Program-made: the position numbers and the translations under genes | Shown: positions 58,433-64,000 of the stretch, one piece after another | How the letters are laid out: every line of letters starts with the position of its first letter | Position numbering within the stretch: the stretch's first letter is position 1 | Notes under the pieces: generated by a model | Database searches by the model: none | What the model saw: only the letters and a program-made list of their open reading frames with translations | Told to the model about the DNA's origin: nothing | From: Thermoplasmata archaeon | GTDB lineage: Archaea; Thermoplasmatota; Thermoplasmata; RBG-16-68-12; SOIM01 | DNA: 64,000 nucleotides | Direction: 5' to 3' | NCBI GenBank assembly: GCA_023140195.1 | Contig: JAGLME010000024.1 | Span: forward strand, 1-64,000

Positions 58433-61400
58433 CTAAGAATTCTCGACGATCCATACGTCCATGTTGCCTACGAATATCCAGTAGCCGAATCCTGGTTGAA
58501 GGACATCCGTATCCATCATTTTCCTGAGACAGTACGGTGAGTTGGAATCGAAACCTTCAATAAAGGTCACGGGCAGCGAGGCCCTGATACTGGCGACATC
58601 ATATGAGTCGAGGAGGGATGGGAATCCGATCAGATTCCATCCTTCATATAGATTAATTGCAGTTTGAGTTGGAACCATCCCTGCAACCGTAAGATTGGAG
58701 TCTTCAGTAACATCTATCCAAAGGCCGATTGAGTGGTTCGCAGTCTCAAGCTCTGAGGGGTATGGTTTGAACGTCATATGCCATTTCCACTTATGGACCG
58801 ATGAATCGTAGACCCAAGCCTTATCCCATTTGACCGTTTGCAGAATTCTCTCAATGCTCTTGTTGGATTGTATCAACGGGATGGATATGAGATTTTGTCC
58901 CATTGAGAGTGGGCGAGTGAACTTGCCCGCTTGGTCCTTTGCGCACGTAGTGTTGCTGTATAGGTCCAACGAACACACTATGTAGAAGTAGTTGCTCGGG
59001 TTACCTTCACCGGCAAGACTATCAGTGAACTGGCTTGTTCCATTGGGAAAAGAAGCCACCAATCCGTAGCCCACTCCACCAGAATCGTGGATCGTGCTTC
59101 TGAACAGTTCATAACCGACAACGGACTCGAATCCCCTTCCATCGTCCGGAGACAGTGCCCAAGAGACGATAACATCCTCCAAATTGCTACCGCTGAGAAC
59201 GGCGTCCAGTACAATTGGTGCCCGAGCTGGAAGAAATCCCGAGAGATTCATAAGCGGGTATCTATCCATGCTAGCCGCATCTATGACGTAGGGTGTATCA
59301 CCTATGCCATCACCTCCAGGTATGTCTTGGTTAGGACCTGAGAACTGATCGACGCCTAAGTAGTCGCTCCAATAATTCCCTCCAGAGGGGTAGCCATCAT
59401 CCCATTGACTTTTAGAGAAATCATCACGGGCTTGATCTGCATTATCCACTATCTTGTTGTGGAAAATCCTGTGAACGTCGTCCCAAACGCCAATACCAAC
59501 CTCTCTGTTGGAGAAAACCGTGTTGCTGTAAGCGATGTTATTACCGAAATGCATCCATATGCCTGCGTCGTTATCCGAAATCCTGTTGTATGCCAGTGTG
59601 TTGAAAAAGGATGCTCCCAAGTTGATACCGTCACCTCCGTTCGAGGTAACGGTGTTATAAGCCAGAGTATTGTTGTAGGAACGGCTGATTCGGATGCCGT
59701 CATCATAGTTCAAGTGCACCTCGTTGAAGGCGAGGAGGTTGTCATTGGATCTGCCAATGAATATGCCATAATCGCTCGAAGTTGCGGTGTTGTTGTTGAT
59801 ATCATTATCATTCGACAAATCAAGATCGATCCCGTTGTAGGCCCCTGAGGCGGTAACATTGGTGATCGTGTTGTTGCTGGAGTCATGAAGCGTGATGCCA
59901 TTGATGTCGCTCGACAAAGCTGTGATGTTGGCTAACGTGCTATGGGACGAGAACCCCAAAAGAACACCCGCATCACCGTTGCTGACATCCTGGTTTTCCA
60001 CACGTACGCCTGTACAGTTGACGAGGATGACTTGTCCAGCATTCAAGGGAACCAATCCTCCGGTGATGTTCTTCCAATAATACACAGGCTTGCCGTTGAC
60101 CGTATTGAAGGAGTCAATTATGTGTGAGTTCCAGTGCTCAAGAAAGTCAGAAGCACGGATATAGATCCCGTCCTCCACCATCGTGTTGTTGGTTATGGTG
60201 ATATTCGTCGATTCCTTGAGCTCGATGCCGTATTCACCATGCGAAGAGATGGTGTTGTTGGCTATGGTGTTGTTGTTGGATTGGACAATGCGAATCCCTT
60301 TCTTGGCACCGGCCAAGGCAGCCAAGGTATTGTCTGCGAAAATGTTGTCATTAGACGAGCCTAGGCCTACAGCTAAGCCTTTGCCTACCGACACGTCATT
60401 GAATCTGATTGTGTTATTGTTAGAGGTATCCAGACTAATGCCCCCGTTAGCTATACTCGAGACGTTGTTGTTGGTGATCGTGTTATTGTCCGAGTAGCGA
60501 AGAACGATGCCGTATGTGTCTGATGCGTCATTGTTTGAAATGGTATTGTTGCTAGAGTGCCATAGTTCGATGCCACGTATGCTCTTCTCAACATGATTAC
60601 CTTCGACCAAGTTGTTACTTGAGTGTTCGAGGCGGATGCCGGTGGCCGCATTCGACCCGCTTTCCTGGGTTTCCAGTGCAATATTGCCAACAACGGTGTT
60701 GCTGTTTGATGAATAGAGGAAAATGCCATACAGATTGTTGTAAGATGATGTATCATTTACGATTCTTATATTTGATGAAAAGGCAACCGAGATACCCACA
60801 TATCCATCGCTGACATCTTGGCCTTCGACAACCATGCCCGTACAATTGGCCAGTATCACCTGGCCGGCTCCTGCAGGAACTGTCCCTCCGGTGACGTTCT
60901 TAATATACCGAATGGGTTTGCCATTGATTGTGTTTGATGTGTCAATGATGTGCGTGTTCCAATGTGCAAGCAGGTCACCCTCCATGTATAACCCCGCCGC
61001 CATCACATTATTGGCGATTTCTGAATAGCGAGAGGATTCAATCCAGATGTCGAATCTCTCTGGATTTGAGAGATTGTTGTCCATTATTCGACTGTTCTGA
61101 ACGGTATCGAGTCGTATTCCAAGAATGCTGTCCATTATCGTGAAGCCGGTGACGCTCACCCAATCGGCTGTTATACGCATGCCCATACCGGAACTGTTGG
61201 TGTCAATCACGGTCACATCCCTGCCCTCTCCCTCAAGAGATAGGGGCTTGTCAACGTCCAGACTCTCATAATAAGTGCCATTGTACACATAGACGGTATC
61301 ACCAGATATCGAGTCGTCTATCGCTTCTTGGATTGAAGTATAGTTGCCTGGACCAGCTCCTCCCACGAAGAGTGTTGTCCCTTTCACAGTCTCAGGCAAA

Positions 61401-61474
61401 TCGGTGAGGGCGAAATAGAACGAGCCAGCAACCACAAGCAGTATCACGATCAAACTGACCTTCTTAGATGTCAT
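58433..61474 (-). CDS. NosD-like parallel beta-helix surface protein
   Basis: A 1013-residue secreted protein. A signal segment (VSLIVILLVVAGSFYFALTD) is followed by VGGAGPGNYTSIQEAIDDSI and SGDTVYVYNGTYYE, the entry to a right-handed beta-helix of the NosD/pectate-lyase-like kind. About thirty coils of the NNTIxNNxxS type run to about residue 740 (for example NNTISNNDASDTYGIVLRYS). Two inserts share HWNxHIIDxxNTxNGKPxxY and the following TGG-x-VP-x-x-AGQVIL. A fibronectin-III-like domain and the 170-residue C-terminal domain also found in the protein at 28325-33478 end it. GTG 61480 or ATG 61474 may start it; the upstream gene's stop overlaps as GTGA. Confidence 0.85.
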   Translation of the reverse strand: MTSKKVSLIVILLVVAGSFYFALTDLPETVKGTTLFVGGAGPGNYTSIQEAIDDSISGDTVYVYNGTYYESLDVDKPLSLEGEGRDVTVIDTNSSGMGMRITADWVSVTGFTIMDSILGIRLDTVQNSRIMDNNLSNPERFDIWIESSRYSEIANNVMAAGLYMEGDLLAHWNTHIIDTSNTINGKPIRYIKNVTGGTVPAGAGQVILANCTGMVVEGQDVSDGYVGISVAFSSNIRIVNDTSSYNNLYGIFLYSSNSNTVVGNIALETQESGSNAATGIRLEHSSNNLVEGNHVEKSIRGIELWHSSNNTISNNDASDTYGIVLRYSDNNTITNNNVSSIANGGISLDTSNNNTIRFNDVSVGKGLAVGLGSSNDNIFADNTLAALAGAKKGIRIVQSNNNTIANNTISSHGEYGIELKESTNITITNNTMVEDGIYIRASDFLEHWNSHIIDSFNTVNGKPVYYWKNITGGLVPLNAGQVILVNCTGVRVENQDVSNGDAGVLLGFSSHSTLANITALSSDINGITLHDSSNNTITNVTASGAYNGIDLDLSNDNDINNNTATSSDYGIFIGRSNDNLLAFNEVHLNYDDGIRISRSYNNTLAYNTVTSNGGDGINLGASFFNTLAYNRISDNDAGIWMHFGNNIAYSNTVFSNREVGIGVWDDVHRIFHNKIVDNADQARDDFSKSQWDDGYPSGGNYWSDYLGVDQFSGPNQDIPGGDGIGDTPYVIDAASMDRYPLMNLSGFLPARAPIVLDAVLSGSNLEDVIVSWALSPDDGRGFESVVGYELFRSTIHDSGGVGYGLVASFPNGTSQFTDSLAGEGNPSNYFYIVCSLDLYSNTTCAKDQAGKFTRPLSMGQNLISIPLIQSNKSIERILQTVKWDKAWVYDSSVHKWKWHMTFKPYPSELETANHSIGLWIDVTEDSNLTVAGMVPTQTAINLYEGWNLIGFPSLLDSYDVASIRASLPVTFIEGFDSNSPYCLRKMMDTDVLQPGFGYWIFVGNMDVWIVENS

Positions 61475-61476
61475 CC

Positions 61477-63138
61477 TCACATCACCCTTCCTGTTGAATC
61501 CCAGCCTTGTCTTTGCAGTTCGAATCGTAAGGGAAGATTGGGAGGTTTTCGTGCATCAGATATCTTCATCTCCAAATTCGAACGAAATACAATTGAAGGA
61601 CCAAGATCAACTTCGAAGATGTCTTCCAGCAAGAAGACAGCGGAGGTCATTGAGGGGATGAGGCTTGACGCACCTTCTGCAACCCTTCCTCGTTCAATGA
61701 CCCTTATGACGTCATGCAACTCGAACGTCTCACCGTCTTTCCATTTACCAGTGACCTTAATGTCCACAGTTTCAGATATCGGTAAGAGTGCTTGGACAGC
61801 GGCTCGGTTGAACTTGACCATGAGTGTTGTTTCATTCTGAATGTCCCACCAACTGGGAGGAAGGACATCATTTAACATCAGGGACGAGGGCTCGATGTCT
61901 TCTGCCTTAGCCCCCTCAGTAGTGAGGTATGCGGTAATCCATCTACCCTTTGACTTGAGATTCAGAGTGTCTGGGTCGATGTTTAGGGAGATAGAGGGAG
62001 ATAGTGCTCCACCGGGTTTGGTGGCATATTTGAGATAGTGATCGTGTGACTCAGGAATCTCCTGAGCATAACTTATGTGGATATTTCCATCGCTATCAAG
62101 AGCCAAAGAACTATGAAGACCCGCATCTACTGCCTCAGACTTCCACTCGTTTCCAATCCACGTTACGTATTTGATTGTCGAGCCTGCGAGAGTGTCGTTG
62201 GCATATCCAATATGAGAATTGTCGTGGTTGTCGAGAGCCAGAGAAGTGCGTCTGCTGTAGACAACATCTGCGTCTACAATTTCGATCCTCCACGAATCTC
62301 CTGACAAACGTGAATACAAGAGGCCGTGTTCAGGAAGTCTTGGAACATAGCTTATGTGAGGATTGTCGTGGTTGTCGAGAGCTAATGAAGCCCACTTGGT
62401 CTCGTTTGAATCCACAGTCCGGTTGCTCCAATGGCCTCCAATTGACTGTGCGTATTTGAGGGAACCATAAGCATATGCAACATGTGGATTGTTCATACTA
62501 TCTATGGCCATTGAACTCCAAGAACCCGACGGACCCAGAACCTCTATGCTCCAGTTGCTACCAGTCCATCTAGCGTACTTCGTGCACCACATATAGCCAT
62601 CATAATAAGTGATATGGGGATCATCGTTGCTGTCGAGAGCCAGAGAAGGCCTCTGGCCAATATCATCTCCCATATCAACTTTCTCAAAACTCCATTCTGT
62701 TCCATTCCAACGCGCGTATTTCAACACACCCAAGTTCTGCGTCGAGACATGATATGCAATGTGTGGGTTGTCGTTGCTGTCAAGAGCCAGTGAATGGTGC
62801 AAATCAAATGCGACGCTGGAATCTAGGCTTTCATTGACCCAGAAGCCTCCAATTCTTTTCGCATATTTGAGAAGGGCTCCACCATTACTCTGAATGATGT
62901 AGCTAATGTGTGGATTGTTCTTACTGTCAGTAGCCAGAGAAGGGAGAATAAGTTGCAGACCCAAGTCCACGGTTTCGATCCCCCAACTGCTTCCCTTCAT
63001 GGGTTGAGCACCTGATAGCCTGGATTCGGTTCTGAGCGAGACCTCAGCTTCGGTCGCCAACGCGTGGAGTCCGGTTCCCAACAACAATGTGGCTGCCAAG
63101 ACAAAGGATACAATGATACTGGTCGGTCTCCAAACCAT
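61477..63138 (-). CDS. Secreted beta-propeller-like repeat protein
   Basis: A 553-residue protein. A signal peptide (IIVSFVLAATLLLGTGLHAL) is followed by about seven repeats of roughly 45 residues with the core SLALDSNDNPHI(A/S/T)Y...LKYARWNGxxWSxExVD, which is the BNR/propeller-like pattern. Residues about 380-475 form a beta domain (ISLNIDPDTLNLKSKGRWIT and later ETVDIKVTGKWKDGETFELH) typical of secreted archaeal and bacterial proteins. The final 75 residues include SLIPSMTSAVFLLEDIFEVD. It is the first gene of a two-gene operon with the beta-helix protein, overlapping its start codon by GTGA. Both are probably exported surface proteins. Confidence 0.82.
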   Translation of the reverse strand: MVWRPTSIIVSFVLAATLLLGTGLHALATEAEVSLRTESRLSGAQPMKGSSWGIETVDLGLQLILPSLATDSKNNPHISYIIQSNGGALLKYAKRIGGFWVNESLDSSVAFDLHHSLALDSNDNPHIAYHVSTQNLGVLKYARWNGTEWSFEKVDMGDDIGQRPSLALDSNDDPHITYYDGYMWCTKYARWTGSNWSIEVLGPSGSWSSMAIDSMNNPHVAYAYGSLKYAQSIGGHWSNRTVDSNETKWASLALDNHDNPHISYVPRLPEHGLLYSRLSGDSWRIEIVDADVVYSRRTSLALDNHDNSHIGYANDTLAGSTIKYVTWIGNEWKSEAVDAGLHSSLALDSDGNIHISYAQEIPESHDHYLKYATKPGGALSPSISLNIDPDTLNLKSKGRWITAYLTTEGAKAEDIEPSSLMLNDVLPPSWWDIQNETTLMVKFNRAAVQALLPISETVDIKVTGKWKDGETFELHDVIRVIERGRVAEGASSLIPSMTSAVFLLEDIFEVDLGPSIVFRSNLEMKISDARKPPNLPLRFELQRQGWDSTGRVM

Positions 63139-63384
63139 CTTTTCTCCTCCTTTGCGCGCTTCCCCCTACTCAGCCTCTTCGCTTCCAGCAAGTCACAATC
63201 GTGCTCCGAACTACTTAATCCTTATCTCTGCTGGGCACTCGTTCTTCTGAGAAACAGAAAGTCTGCAATAACTGTTGATTCGTCTTTGAAAGATCATCTC
63301 ACGACTTCTATCAAAGTTCATATACATCCAGATTGCTGCTCCCAATCGTGTCTTGACGGTCTTTTCGTTCAGAGATATCGAATC

Positions 63385-64000
63385 CTATTCAGCCTCTTTT
63401 GCTTCTTCTAAAGCCTTCCGAATCGCCTCTCTAACCCCCTCCTTCGGAGCCTCATGACCCCACCCGATCTCCTTACCGTTGATGAATATCCCTCTGTGCC
63501 TCTGGTACTTCATAAAAACTCCAGGTTCGTGAACCGGGAACTCATTGAAGACGACCTTGTCCCCGAATTCCTCCGCTACCTCCTTGACGCGCTCTGCCTC
63601 GATGTTGATGGTCTGGCATGAGATGTCCCAGAACAGGTCCACCACGATCTTGCCGGGAACGGGTTTGAACTCGTACTTGGATCTTGGAAATGTGGGGGCC
63701 TCAGCCGTCTCATCGAAGGGCTTCCAAAGAAGGACAACCTTTTCAAGGATATCGGAATCGCCTGGTGAGCCGACCCTGTAGCTCTCAACCTCCTCAAAAC
63801 CGTGTCTCTCATAGAACGACGCTGGTAGCAGCCAGAAATCCCCGCGGAAGCCCATTGTGGTGAGACCTTTCTTTCCTTGCAGCTTCGCTTCCTCTTCAGC
63901 GGCATCCATCAGTGCTCTTCCTGCTCCTTTCCCATTGTAATCCTTGAGGACCACAAGGCAGTAGACGACCATCAGGTCGCTTCCCAGAGGACCCACAGGA
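63385..64000 (-). CDS. GNAT acetyltransferase fused to a thioredoxin-like domain (5' end cut by window)
   Basis: The visible 203-residue frame is open at the right edge, so the gene starts beyond 64000. It begins with the acetyl-CoA part of GNAT (VVLKDYNGKGAGRALMDAAE, G-K-G-A-G-R-A) and ends that domain with FYERHGFEEVESYRVG. A thioredoxin-like domain follows (KIVVDLFWDISCQTINIEAE, then VVFNEFPVHEPGVFMKYQRH and GIFINGKEIGWGHEAPKEGV). The redox CxxC is replaced by SCQT with one Cys, so it is not a classical disulfide reductase. This GNAT-thioredoxin fusion order occurs in archaeal and bacterial proteins of unknown substrate. Confidence 0.8.
   Translation of the reverse strand, partial: PVGPLGSDLMVVYCLVVLKDYNGKGAGRALMDAAEEEAKLQGKKGLTTMGFRGDFWLLPASFYERHGFEEVESYRVGSPGDSDILEKVVLLWKPFDETAEAPTFPRSKYEFKPVPGKIVVDLFWDISCQTINIEAERVKEVAEEFGDKVVFNEFPVHEPGVFMKYQRHRGIFINGKEIGWGHEAPKEGVREAIRKALEEAKEAE

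Noticed and set aside
1-64000. tRNA, rRNA, insertion sequences or prophage
   Set aside because: No T-loop-like GGTTCGAATC segments in a cloverleaf context, no rRNA-like stretches, no transposase or integrase frames and no terminal inverted repeats were recognised by eye.

Overview
The window is archaeal. It holds an archaeal-type ribosomal protein uS15, a fibrillarin-like rRNA methyltransferase, deoxyhypusine synthase, an Orc1/Cdc6-type initiator, an archaeal RecJ-like DHH nuclease, archaeal type IV pilin signal peptides (EGVSPVIATILMVAIT) and AT-rich TATA boxes 25-40 bp before many start codons. The mix of many TPR proteins, SAP-like domains, PadR/HAAS pairs, DUF835 and very large secreted proteins suggests an uncultured Thermoplasmatota-like euryarchaeon. 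That placement is inference; no rRNA or tRNA gene was seen to settle it.

Left part (1-10.8 kb): small toxin-antitoxin-like genes, a methyltransferase, an aldo/keto reductase, a GyrI-like protein, a MacB-like ABC exporter pair, an orphan AbrB protein, a cytosolic reductive-dehalogenase-like Fe-S/corrinoid protein, dodecin, a carboxymuconolactone-decarboxylase-like protein, a Nudix hydrolase and a TPR protein. Middle-left (10.8-20.4 kb): housekeeping and information genes (deoxyhypusine synthase, CBS protein, a SAP/coiled-coil/zinc-ribbon protein, a NIF3-like protein, Orc1/Cdc6, DUF835, a secreted OB-fold protein, RecJ-like nuclease, uS15). Between them lies a set of three 22-bp palindromes in front of a 99-residue protein that resembles the Cas2/VapD fold.

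Centre (20.5-41.3 kb): a PadR-HAAS membrane sensor operon, Kelch and PKD membrane proteins, an MscS channel, a membrane zinc-ribbon protein, fibrillarin, and a 1717-residue surface protein with three CARDB plus glutamine-amidotransferase-like modules. Next come a winged-helix regulator whose promoter and N-terminal coil are duplicated upstream as a 26-residue micro-ORF, two small paralogues sharing an SGMTKDQ motif, and a three-gene minus-strand TPR operon joined by two ATGA overlaps and carrying Mrr-like, SAP-like and helix-hairpin-helix domains.

Right part (41.3-64 kb): six tandem paralogues of a pilin-like head domain on three kinds of membrane anchor. Two of these share a 5' hairpin with a GAAA loop right at the ribosome binding site. 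A divergent FtsZ-family protein with altered T4 and T7 loops faces them. Then come a PIN/AbrB toxin-antitoxin pair, two divergent giant secreted proteins (one split by a frameshift), a Ras/Rab-like small GTPase, a GNAT gene remnant, a winged-helix/TPR regulator, a NosD-like beta-helix protein overlapping a beta-propeller-like secreted protein, and a GNAT-thioredoxin-fold fusion running off the end.

The dominant theme is envelope biology (pilin-like proteins, giant surface proteins, exporter, channel) together with TPR scaffolds and small regulators. The best candidates for an undescribed system are the six-gene pilin-like cluster with its 5' hairpins, the palindrome/Cas2-like locus, and the DNA-linked TPR operon.
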